A model generated the notes under the pieces. The model was given only the letters and a program-made list of their open reading frames with translations. It did no database searches and was not told where the DNA came from. This document shows positions 1 to 6,782 of a stretch of 37,709 bases of DNA, in pieces (the first letter of the stretch is position 1; each line of letters begins with the position of its first letter). This DNA comes from Promethearchaeota archaeon (GTDB taxonomy: Archaea; Asgardarchaeota; Lokiarchaeia; Sigyniarchaeales; SOKP01): assembly GCA_013375485.1 (NCBI GenBank), contig JABXKB010000005.1, forward strand, positions 1 to 37,709. The letters are read 5' to 3'. The position numbers and the translations under genes are program-made.

Positions 1-1
1 T

Positions 2-262
2 AATGGAACTTCATTAATTTTAGATTTTCATCCAAATAATCTTAAACAAGATATTTTTATTCCATTGATTAAATCGTATTTTGAACCTGATGGAGGATAT
101 CATATCCAATTTAATGTTGTTGGCAAAGATACGTTATGTAAAGCTCAAGAAAATCCTGATGATTATCGTGGTTTAGTGGTAAGAATTGCAGGATATTCAG
201 TTTTGTTTACAGAGCTCACAAAAGCCGCACAAAATGATATAATCGCGAGAACTCAATATTAA
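2..262 (+). CDS. Glycyl radical enzyme (pyruvate formate-lyase family), C-terminal fragment
   Basis: The reading frame is open from base 2 to the TAA at 260-262, so the gene begins before the window and only about 86 C-terminal residues are present. The end carries the glycyl-radical loop: VRIAGYS, with the radical-bearing Gly followed by YS, preceded by HIQFNVV and DYRGLVVR and followed by IIARTQY. This matches the conserved tail of pyruvate formate-lyase/glycerol-dehydratase-like enzymes, which a radical-SAM activase converts to the oxygen-sensitive radical form. The substrate cannot be told from the tail because the catalytic Cys region is outside the window. The TTG at 65 is an internal Leu codon, not the start. 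Its presence suggests anaerobic metabolism. Confidence 0.88.
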   Translation, partial: NGTSLILDFHPNNLKQDIFIPLIKSYFEPDGGYHIQFNVVGKDTLCKAQENPDDYRGLVVRIAGYSVLFTELTKAAQNDIIARTQY

Positions 263-404
263 TCCTTTTTTCTATCTTTTTTTGTTTTTTTAATGAATTT
301 TCAGTTTAATATTTTACATAAACAAGAATAATTTAAATTTAATAGTTTTAAATGAAAAATTTGAAAATTTTAAGTGATTTTTTGTTTAAATCTGTTTAAT
401 TCTA

Positions 405-1757
405 TTGAATTATAATGAAAAAAGAAAAAGACTATCAACAATTTTCATTAAAAATAAAAATCTAATAATTAGAGAGAAGAAAATTCGAATCGAAAAGAAT
501 ATGAAAGTTAAAAGACCATCAGATGATTTAATTAAAAGAAACTTAATTCGACAATATAGTCAAGATAAATACAATAAAATGAAGGTAATTGTAATAGAGC
601 AATTGCAGAAATATTCTAAAAGTGGTGAGCGATTACATAAAATTAGTGATGTAGTGATACGTAGTGAAGACGCTATACAATATGCGAAACTAATATTGGA
701 AGAAATCTTCAGAGATAGAAGTAGAAGCGAAATTATTTATGATTTAATTTTTGGTCGAGCTTGTACATCATACAAAAAGGTTAGCATTGACTGTAATAAC
801 GCTGGATTTAAGTTAAAAACTACCCCATTAGAATGGTTTAAATTAGTAAAAAATAGAAAAAATTCTGGAAAGGGAATGAAAAGAGAGCTAAAGGTAAAGG
901 TAGAATGCAAGAGAAATGGTCATGAAACATATAAAACTATTGAAACTATTAATAGATTTGGTTGTAAAATTTGTGGTGGATTAATAGGAGCTGAAAATTT
1001 GCCTCGAAAAACTATAGAGTACTATAAATTGTTAAATCTTATTGAGGACACTCCTTTTAAGTTAATATCTACCAAAAAACAGTTTAAAGATGCTATTAAT
1101 GAAGCCAAATCTAAAGGTAAGAGATCAAATTATGCTTATTTAGAATGGAGGCACGAATGTGGTCATGAATTTGTAAGAACCTATCATAATTTTATACGCT
1201 ATTTAAGTTGTCCAAAGTGTAACCAATGGAAGAATCAAAAAATCACTCATACTTTTTGTGAATACGCCTTTGAATGTCCTTTTGAAGTCGAAAAAAGTAT
1301 GAGAAAGATATTTAATATTGAAAAAAATCCTGAAATAAAAGATTTACATGATAATGTACATATTGATATTTTTCAGGAGTTGTCAGATTTAAGAGATAAA
1401 AATGGAAATATTATTATGTTAGGAGTTAGATACAATGGAAAGCAACATGATAATAATCCAGAAGGATTTGATACTTATAAAAAAATTGTTGGAAGTCCAA
1501 ATGTAGAATATCGAAGCGAGAGATGGAGATTATTATGGAAGGATTGGAGGAAATTGATTAAGACTGATGAAATTAAAAGAGTCATTTTTGTAAAGAATAA
1601 AAAATATGGATATTATCTTATCGAAGTTGATTATAGAATACCTCCAAGCCAAAGATTGAGTTATATTATTTCTGAATTTGAAAGAAAAACTGGGGTGAAA
1701 TTACCAAATAAAGAAAATGTTGATTGGAGAGAGTTATTATACAAATACAGATCATAG
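405..1757 (+). CDS. Double zinc-finger, Vsr/PD-(D/E)XK-like endonuclease homolog
   Basis: Protein of about 450 aa from a TTG at 405; an ATG at 501 (residue 33) is an alternative start. Two treble-clef/zinc-ribbon units are visible: C168, H173, C187-x2-C190, and C252-G-H254 with C269-x2-C272 (CPKC). The C-terminal part resembles Vsr-like/EDxHD homing endonucleases: FECPFEVEKS, then HIDIF (D321), then GVRYNGKQHD. In most relatives the last block reads IEYDGxQH; here the Glu position is Arg342 and the Asp position is Asn344, while Q347-H348 are kept, so nuclease activity is uncertain. The N-terminal ~120 residues are basic and helical and match nothing I recognise. It is a lone gene 123 bp upstream of an intron-bearing tRNA gene, a plausible site for a mobile element, but no terminal repeats were seen. 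Confidence 0.6.
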   Translation: MNYNEKRKRLSTIFIKNKNLIIREKKIRIEKNMKVKRPSDDLIKRNLIRQYSQDKYNKMKVIVIEQLQKYSKSGERLHKISDVVIRSEDAIQYAKLILEEIFRDRSRSEIIYDLIFGRACTSYKKVSIDCNNAGFKLKTTPLEWFKLVKNRKNSGKGMKRELKVKVECKRNGHETYKTIETINRFGCKICGGLIGAENLPRKTIEYYKLLNLIEDTPFKLISTKKQFKDAINEAKSKGKRSNYAYLEWRHECGHEFVRTYHNFIRYLSCPKCNQWKNQKITHTFCEYAFECPFEVEKSMRKIFNIEKNPEIKDLHDNVHIDIFQELSDLRDKNGNIIMLGVRYNGKQHDNNPEGFDTYKKIVGSPNVEYRSERWRLLWKDWRKLIKTDEIKRVIFVKNKKYGYYLIEVDYRIPPSQRLSYIISEFERKTGVKLPNKENVDWRELLYKYRS

Positions 1758-1904
1758 TCTTACTTTGATTATGATATTATTTGATTTAAGAAAATAATAA
1801 AGAAGTAATTTGAGATTTTCTCCACTTTATCAAAAAATATAATTAATTTCGTTTATTATAATAATAAATATGATATCAGTGGGCCTGTAGATCAGTGGAA
1901 GATC

Positions 1905-1936
1905 ATAATCATATTTCATGATTTGAATCTGAAATC
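1905..1936 (+). other. tRNA-Ala intron 1, non-canonical (near position 25/26)
   Basis: About 32 nt separate the D stem (ends 1904) from G1937, which serves as position 26. The insert contains a hairpin AATCAT / ATGATT with a 5-nt loop, as expected for the intron side of a bulge-helix-bulge substrate of the archaeal splicing endonuclease. ATC occurs at both ends (1902-1904 and 1934-1936), so the exact junction can slide by 3 nt. Confidence 0.75.
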
Positions 1937-1954
1937 GCTTGGTTCGCATCCAAG

Positions 1955-1983
1955 ATATCAAATCTTTTGATTTGATCTGGAAG
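1955..1983 (+). other. tRNA-Ala intron 2, non-canonical (near position 43/44)
   Basis: About 29 nt between the 3' strand of the anticodon stem (ends 1954) and the variable loop (starts 1984). It holds a perfect 8-bp hairpin, ATCAAATC / GATTTGAT, with a TTTT loop (1957-1976). AAG precedes both ends and A follows both, so the cut site can slide by up to 4 nt. It does not sit at the canonical 37/38 position. Confidence 0.75.
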
Positions 1984-2045
1984 AGGTCACGGGTTCAATT
2001 CCCGTCAGGTCCATTCTACTATTATACATCTAAAAAGGATTTTAA

Positions 2046-4649
2046 ATGGCACAAGAAAAAATATATCCAAAACGTTTTAATTTTAAATTAGTTCAAGAGA
2101 AGTGGACGAAATATTGGGCTAAAAATAAGATTTATGCATTTGATAAAAGCCGGAAAGATGAAGTTTTCACAATTGATACACCACCTCCATTTGTTAGTGG
2201 AGTATTGCATATTGGACAATATTTAAATTATGCTTGGATAGATTTTGTAGCAAGATATCGGCGAATGAAAGGAGAAAATGTATATTTTCCTCAAGGATGG
2301 GATTGTCATGGATTACCTGTTGAATTAGCAGTAACAAAAAACTATGGAATATCTAAAGATAATCGCGAAAACTTCATAGAGAAATGTAGAGAATGGGTAG
2401 AAAATAATATTCAAAACATGACTAAACAATTGGACGAGATAGGATATTCAACAGATTGGGATTATACTTATCGAACAATGAATGATGATTATAAACGAAA
2501 AGTTCAATTATCGCTTTTAGATTTTTATGAAAAAAGTTTGCTTTATAGAGATAAATTTCCAACTCATTTCTGTGTGAATTGTGAAACCTCTGTAGCGAAA
2601 GCAGAAGTAGGATATCAAGAGGGGTCTGGAAAATTATGGTATTTAAAGTTACCAATTGTAGGGAGAGAAAATGAATTTATCACTATAGCTACAACGCGTC
2701 CTGAATACATGGAGGCTTGCGTTGCTGTAATAGTTCACCCAAATGATGAACGTTATTATGATATTTCTGCTGCTGAGATAGAAATTCCTTTTACTAACCG
2801 TACTGTTCGAGTTTATATGGATACTACAGTAGATATGAATTTTGGTACTGGTGTTGTTTATGTTTGTACTTATGGAGATGAGATGGATATTAGATGGAAA
2901 CTTGAATATGATCTGGATGAGATCCAAATTTTCACTGAAGATGGCCATATGAATGAAAATTCCAAATATCAAGGGTTAACTATTATGGAAGCACGAGAAC
3001 AAATAGTTAAAGATCTTGATAGAATGGGATTGATCGAAAAAATTGAAGATTATGAACATAGTATAATTATACATTCAGAACGATCATCTTGTAGGAAACC
3101 TATAGAATATTTACCTGTAAATCAGTGGTTTATTAATGTTAAGGATTTCACAGATGAAATTATAGAATCTGGAGAATTAATGAAATGGTATCCCGAAAAA
3201 CAAAAACAAAGATTAATAGATTGGGCAAAAGGTTTAGATTGGAATTGGGCAATTTCACGTCAGCGTTTTTTTGGTACTCCAATCCCGTTTTGGTTTTGTA
3301 ATGAATGTGGTGAAATAATTCCACCAAATAGGGAAGATTTACCATTAGATCCTAGGGAAGTTTCATCTCCATTAAAAGAATGTCCAAAGTGTAAAAGTAA
3401 TAATATTATTGGTGAAAAGGATATATGTGATTGTTGGATTGACTCAAGTATTTCTCCTTTAGAAATATCAAGATGGACAGAGGATGATAACTTTTTTAAA
3501 AGGACATATATAAATGCAAAAGTTCATCGCTCACAAGGTTATGAAATTATTCGTACTTGGTTATTTTACAGCTTATTTCGATGTAAGATTTTAACTGGAA
3601 AAGCTCCTTTTTATGAAGCAATGATTAATGGGATGGTTGCTGGTCCGGATGGAAGGCATATGTCAAAGAGTCTTGGAAACTATATTTCCCCAGAGGAAGT
3701 TATGCCTGAATTTGGGGCTGATTCAATAAGATATTGGACTGCGATGGGATCACTCGGAGATGATTACCCCTTTGAATTCACTTGGATAAATTTGCAAAAC
3801 AAACAACCCGTATCAAATGAAATTATATTGAGAGAAATAGAAAAGCTTCCAGAAGATAAATTTAACAAAAAGTATCGTAGGAGATTTGAGCAATTAATTG
3901 GGGCTTCAAGATTTTTAACTAAGATTTGGAATGCGTATAGATTTTTATATTTAAATTTAAATAAGATAAAATTGAATAATATTGATATTAATCTTAAGGA
4001 ATTATCGACAATTGACTGCTTTTTCTTTTCAGAATTTAATGAAAATTTAAATTTAATTACTAGCTATTTTGATGGGTATAATTGGCACGGTGCTACGATG
4101 ATCTTACGTACATTCTTTTGGAGTGAAATCTGTGATAATTATATCGAAGCTATAAAGCATAAATTTTATGCTGAGGATCAAAGAACAAGAGAAATTTCCT
4201 TAAAGAATGCTTTAAACCTTTTTTACAAATTATTAACCATATCTTCTGTTATAATGCCTTTCATTGCAGAAGAAATATATTCTATTCTCTATAAACAATT
4301 TAAAGACTTAGATTCTATACACTTAGAAAATTGGCCAATGTCTTACGAGGATATAGCTGAAGGATTAGCTGAACATGGTAAATTAGGTATTGAAATCATT
4401 AAATTTCTAAGGACGTTAAAGTCAAAACTTCAAATACCATTGAATCAGAGTGTTGGAAGAATAATTTTAATATCAGAAACAAATCAACTTAAAAATATTG
4501 AGATCTTAAAGGAAGATATAAAAAATACCATAAGAATAAAGGATTTAGAGATAATTGGGAAACAATTAGAAAAATCTATTAAAGAGAAACCAGATTTAAA
4601 AGAAAATCTAGAAGAACAAAATATTATAGTTTATTTTTTTAAAGAATAA
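2046..4649 (+). CDS. valS: Valyl-tRNA synthetase, archaeal type
   Basis: Class Ia synthetase charging tRNA-Val; 867 aa, normal for the archaeal family. The ATG follows AAAGGAT. The Rossmann-fold HIGH-like site is HIGQ (H55-Q58) in PPPFVSGVLHIGQ, where archaeal ValRS often has HIGN. GWDCHGLPVE follows. The CP1 editing domain starts near residue 215 with TTRPEYMEACVAVIVHP, the ValRS form of the TTRPE motif. ISRQRFFGTPIPFW (~400) is ValRS-specific and precedes a zinc-ribbon-like CxxC pair. The KMSKS loop is HMSKS (~538-542) in GPDGRHMSKSLGN. An anticodon-binding helical domain follows, then a short Lys-rich C-terminus. IleRS shares the GWDCHGLPVE block, but the editing and ISRQR blocks favour ValRS. 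Its stop faces the end of the convergent ScpB gene, 18 bp away. Confidence 0.95.
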   Translation: MAQEKIYPKRFNFKLVQEKWTKYWAKNKIYAFDKSRKDEVFTIDTPPPFVSGVLHIGQYLNYAWIDFVARYRRMKGENVYFPQGWDCHGLPVELAVTKNYGISKDNRENFIEKCREWVENNIQNMTKQLDEIGYSTDWDYTYRTMNDDYKRKVQLSLLDFYEKSLLYRDKFPTHFCVNCETSVAKAEVGYQEGSGKLWYLKLPIVGRENEFITIATTRPEYMEACVAVIVHPNDERYYDISAAEIEIPFTNRTVRVYMDTTVDMNFGTGVVYVCTYGDEMDIRWKLEYDLDEIQIFTEDGHMNENSKYQGLTIMEAREQIVKDLDRMGLIEKIEDYEHSIIIHSERSSCRKPIEYLPVNQWFINVKDFTDEIIESGELMKWYPEKQKQRLIDWAKGLDWNWAISRQRFFGTPIPFWFCNECGEIIPPNREDLPLDPREVSSPLKECPKCKSNNIIGEKDICDCWIDSSISPLEISRWTEDDNFFKRTYINAKVHRSQGYEIIRTWLFYSLFRCKILTGKAPFYEAMINGMVAGPDGRHMSKSLGNYISPEEVMPEFGADSIRYWTAMGSLGDDYPFEFTWINLQNKQPVSNEIILREIEKLPEDKFNKKYRRRFEQLIGASRFLTKIWNAYRFLYLNLNKIKLNNIDINLKELSTIDCFFFSEFNENLNLITSYFDGYNWHGATMILRTFFWSEICDNYIEAIKHKFYAEDQRTREISLKNALNLFYKLLTISSVIMPFIAEEIYSILYKQFKDLDSIHLENWPMSYEDIAEGLAEHGKLGIEIIKFLRTLKSKLQIPLNQSVGRIILISETNQLKNIEILKEDIKNTIRIKDLEIIGKQLEKSIKEKPDLKENLEEQNIIVYFFKE

Positions 4650-4667
4650 AGAATTTTGAAGACATAT

Positions 4668-5708
4668 TTATTCTTCAATTTCTTCATTTTTACTTATAGG
4701 GTCATTTTGACTCCCTTCTTCAATTTCACCTAGAGTTTCATTTAGATCATCCTCTTCAATTTCACCTGGAGGTTCACTTAAATCCCCTTCTTCAATTTCA
4801 CCCGAAGGTTCAATCTGACCTCCTTCTTCTAGTCCTAATTGAGATATCATAACACTTTTCATTTGTCGTATATCTTTTGGTAACCCAAACATATCAGCAT
4901 ATTTATCTGTGGTGGTTAATTCGTGAGATCTTCCTTTTTTTGTAGCATTTATAAATCCATAATCTAAAAGGTACTTTACGTGTTCATATGCTCCAGTACC
5001 TCTCAACTTAATAACCATTGATTTTAATATTGGTTGTTTTATAGCAATAACTGTCAAAGTTCTTAAATATCTTTCTGCTATTGCCCCTCCTTTAGCAAAC
5101 TTCGAAACTTTTTCTGTGTATTCTGGTCTAATCTGCATTTGATATCTCTCACCAATTTGTGCGATAATTAAAGCAGTAGGGCGCTCTAAATAATCGAAGG
5201 CTAATTCATTTACTAAAATTTCTACTTCCTTTTTAGGAAATTCTAATTTTGTTGATAATTCTTCTATGGTTAAAGGTCCACCAGCAGCATAAAGAGCAGC
5301 TTCAATTAAATTTCGATGAAAAGCTCTTGTTTCAAGTTCTAATGATTTTTCGTCAAGAACTGTGCTATCTGATGTGACTTCAGCTGAGTTTGTATCAGTT
5401 TCAAACTTTTGTTCTTCTATAGATTCTTCAATTAATAGACTTACTGGTTCTTGCTCTAATTCTTCAAGATTTACAAGATTTTCTATTTCTTCAGAATCTC
5501 CTTCTTGTTCTTCGATAATCTCGCCTTCAATTTTTTTTATTGAATCATTTGAGTCTATTTGTTCAAATTTTTCAATTGATTCTTCTTCATTAATCTTTTC
5601 TACTTCTTTAATTTCTTCACTAATTTCTTCTATATCTTCTTCCTCAGATATGTTTTTAGGGATATCTTCTATTTCCTCATTATTTTCTTCATCGGAATTT
5701 TCTTCCAT
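4668..5708 (-). CDS. scpB: ScpB-like condensin subunit with long acidic tails
   Basis: Winged-helix (kite) protein that would bind the ScpA kleisin in the SMC-ScpAB complex. The ScpB core is residues ~122-292: FHRNLIEAALYAAGGPLTIEEL (wHTH 1), YLRTLTVIAIKQPILKSMV and TGAYEHVKYLLDYGFI (wHTH 2). Unlike ordinary ScpB (about 180-220 aa), this 346-aa protein has an N-terminal ~120-residue tail made mostly of E, I, S and D, and a C-terminal ~54-residue acidic tail containing 12-residue repeats of the form GEIEEGDLSEPP. ATG start with GGTGA four bases upstream; ScpA ends 41 nt upstream, so the two are probably co-transcribed behind SMC. The acidic tails may mediate contact with basic partners or compete with DNA (inference). 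Confidence 0.9.
   Translation of the reverse strand: MEENSDEENNEEIEDIPKNISEEEDIEEISEEIKEVEKINEEESIEKFEQIDSNDSIKKIEGEIIEEQEGDSEEIENLVNLEELEQEPVSLLIEESIEEQKFETDTNSAEVTSDSTVLDEKSLELETRAFHRNLIEAALYAAGGPLTIEELSTKLEFPKKEVEILVNELAFDYLERPTALIIAQIGERYQMQIRPEYTEKVSKFAKGGAIAERYLRTLTVIAIKQPILKSMVIKLRGTGAYEHVKYLLDYGFINATKKGRSHELTTTDKYADMFGLPKDIRQMKSVMISQLGLEEGGQIEPSGEIEEGDLSEPPGEIEEDDLNETLGEIEEGSQNDPISKNEEIEE
4718..4825 (-). repeat. Three 36-bp tandem repeats inside scpB
   Basis: The plus-strand string CTTCAATTTCACC recurs at 4718, 4754 and 4790, an exact 36-bp period, encoding three 12-residue units (GEIEE followed by variable acidic/Pro residues) in the acidic C-terminal tail of ScpB. The units have diverged at third positions but keep the period, as expected of slippage-derived coding repeats under selection for acidic composition. 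Confidence 0.85.
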
Positions 5709-5749
5709 ATTTTCACCACATATGATAATTATTCTTTAAGATCTAATTT

Positions 5750-6751
5750 TTATTTAAGATTAATTGAAATATTTTGAAAATCTTCTTCTTGACTTAAAGT
5801 TAATTTATTTCCTGTAGACAGGAACATTAGAGCTAAAAACATCCTTACTAAAGAAAATTTCCGTCCAATACTGGTTTCTTCTTCATCTTTAATAATATTT
5901 GTTAAATCAAATATATTAGATTCGTTATTATTTAAATTAATTGTAGCTTTTATTCGATTATACCATGAATCATGCAATTCTTGAACTGTTTGTTCCCTTC
6001 CACTAATGTGTTTTAGAAGTTCTTTAGGTAATTGTGCTTTAGACTTCATTTGGATTTTTTGTTGTTTTAGTTCATCTCTTCTCATCTTCCTTCTTCTTAA
6101 TTTTTCCTTATTCTGCATAACTTCTATAATAGCAGATCTCATTGCGTCAAATAATTCATCTTTTGTGGCAATTTGCATTTTAGGTGAAATTGGTTGGGGT
6201 AATGCTTTGGGAATTGATCTAGAATGTCTTTGTCTAAATCTTTCTAATTCTTCTCTTTTCTGGATTTGCTCTTCTTCTTTTATAATGCTGGAGATTTTAT
6301 AATGATGCAAAGTTGCAGAGGTTTTAAGCGCTATTCCAGAGATTTTATAATTAATCAAGTCTTCATGAAGCATATTATCAAAAAAGGTATCAACCAACTT
6401 TGACAAATCATAAAAAGCAATTTCTGACTCTTTAGCTAATTCAGTATCTAAAAGACTTGAAAATGGTGGTTTCTGCCAAAATTTCAATTCTACCTTGTCC
6501 TTTCTCAATAAAGCAAGATCTTCCTCATCATCAAAACTAGCCACTAGTTCTTCTTCCAATTCCTCTGGTTCCTGAGATCGATCAATGAAGTCAGGATGAG
6601 ATACCACATTCTGAAGAAGTTCAACAATATCTTTTTTCTTAGACTTTGAAGAAATTTTTATATTATTTTTCGAGGCAAAATCCCTTAAATCTTTGACTGT
6701 CCATTCATTAAACTTATATTCTTTATTAGCATTTTGTTCATCATTCGAAAT
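5750..6751 (-). CDS. scpA: ScpA kleisin with N-terminal SAP-like motif; probable ATT start
   Basis: Kleisin that bridges SMC heads. The core is recognisable from ELAKESEIAFYDLSKLVDTFFDNML and INYKISGIALKTSATLHHYKI (N-terminal kleisin helices), a charged Arg/Lys/Gln-rich linker, and a C-terminal winged helix ending LVRMFLALMFLSTGNKLTL...FQNISI. The first standard start codon is GTG at 6607, but the frame is open for 50 more codons back to a TGA at 6758-6760. These codons read as protein: WTVKDLRDFASKNNI then KKKDIVELL, a SAP-like helix-extended-helix DNA-binding motif. No ATG/GTG/TTG lies in that stretch. An in-frame ATT at 6749-6751 sits 6 nt after GGTGA, giving 333 aa. If translation really starts at 6607 the protein is 285 aa and lacks the motif. 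It follows SMC by 31 nt. Confidence 0.8.
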   Translation of the reverse strand: MSNDEQNANKEYKFNEWTVKDLRDFASKNNIKISSKSKKKDIVELLQNVVSHPDFIDRSQEPEELEEELVASFDDEEDLALLRKDKVELKFWQKPPFSSLLDTELAKESEIAFYDLSKLVDTFFDNMLHEDLINYKISGIALKTSATLHHYKISSIIKEEEQIQKREELERFRQRHSRSIPKALPQPISPKMQIATKDELFDAMRSAIIEVMQNKEKLRRRKMRRDELKQQKIQMKSKAQLPKELLKHISGREQTVQELHDSWYNRIKATINLNNNESNIFDLTNIIKDEEETSIGRKFSLVRMFLALMFLSTGNKLTLSQEEDFQNISINLK

Positions 6752-6757
6752 TTTTGC

Positions 6758-6762
6758 TCACC
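6758..6762 (-). promoter_or_regulatory. Shine-Dalgarno (GGTGA) for scpA
   Basis: GGTGA on the minus strand, 21 nt past the SMC stop and 6 nt before the ATT at 6749-6751. The same GGTGA motif precedes scpB (spacing 4) and the gene starting at 21650 (spacing 7), so it is a working signal in this genome. It supports initiation near 6751 rather than at the GTG 150 nt downstream. Confidence 0.6.
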
Positions 6763-6782
6763 AATTTTGATTATTATTGTTA

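Larger units (their letters stand above)
1881..2013 (+). tRNA. tRNA-Ala (anticodon CGC) with two introns
   Basis: Acceptor 1881-1887 (GGGCCTG) pairs with 2006-2012 (CAGGTCC), followed by discriminator A2013; CCA is not encoded. D arm GATC/GATC at 1890-1893 and 1901-1904 with loop AGTGGAA. Anticodon arm 1938-1954: CTTGG, loop TTCGCAT, CCAAG; anticodon CGC at 1945-1947. Variable loop AGGTC 1984-1988; T arm ACGGG-TTCAATT-CCCGT 1989-2005. The cloverleaf closes only if about 32 nt after the D arm and about 29 nt after the anticodon arm are removed, giving a 72-nt mature tRNA. G1883 pairs with U2010, which is the G3:U70 wobble that identifies tRNA-Ala, and the discriminator A also fits. It lies 32 bp upstream of ValRS on the same strand. 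Confidence 0.9.

Noticed and set aside
1906-1930. Reading the anticodon arm directly after the D arm (anticodon ATT in a TAATC-GATTT stem)
   Set aside because: It leaves no consistent variable loop or 3' half; the CTTGG/CCAAG arm at 1938-1954 with CGC anticodon closes perfectly and agrees with the G3:U70 alanine pair.
2046-4649. Isoleucyl-tRNA synthetase
   Set aside because: GWDCHGLPVE is shared, but the editing motif TTRPEYMEACVAVIVHP and ISRQRFFGTPIPFW are of the ValRS type and the length fits archaeal ValRS.
5362-5739. Ser-rich plus-strand open frame opposite scpB
   Set aside because: It is the antisense of the acidic Glu/Ile/Asp codons of ScpB (GAA read backwards as TTC/TCT); no independent start signal.
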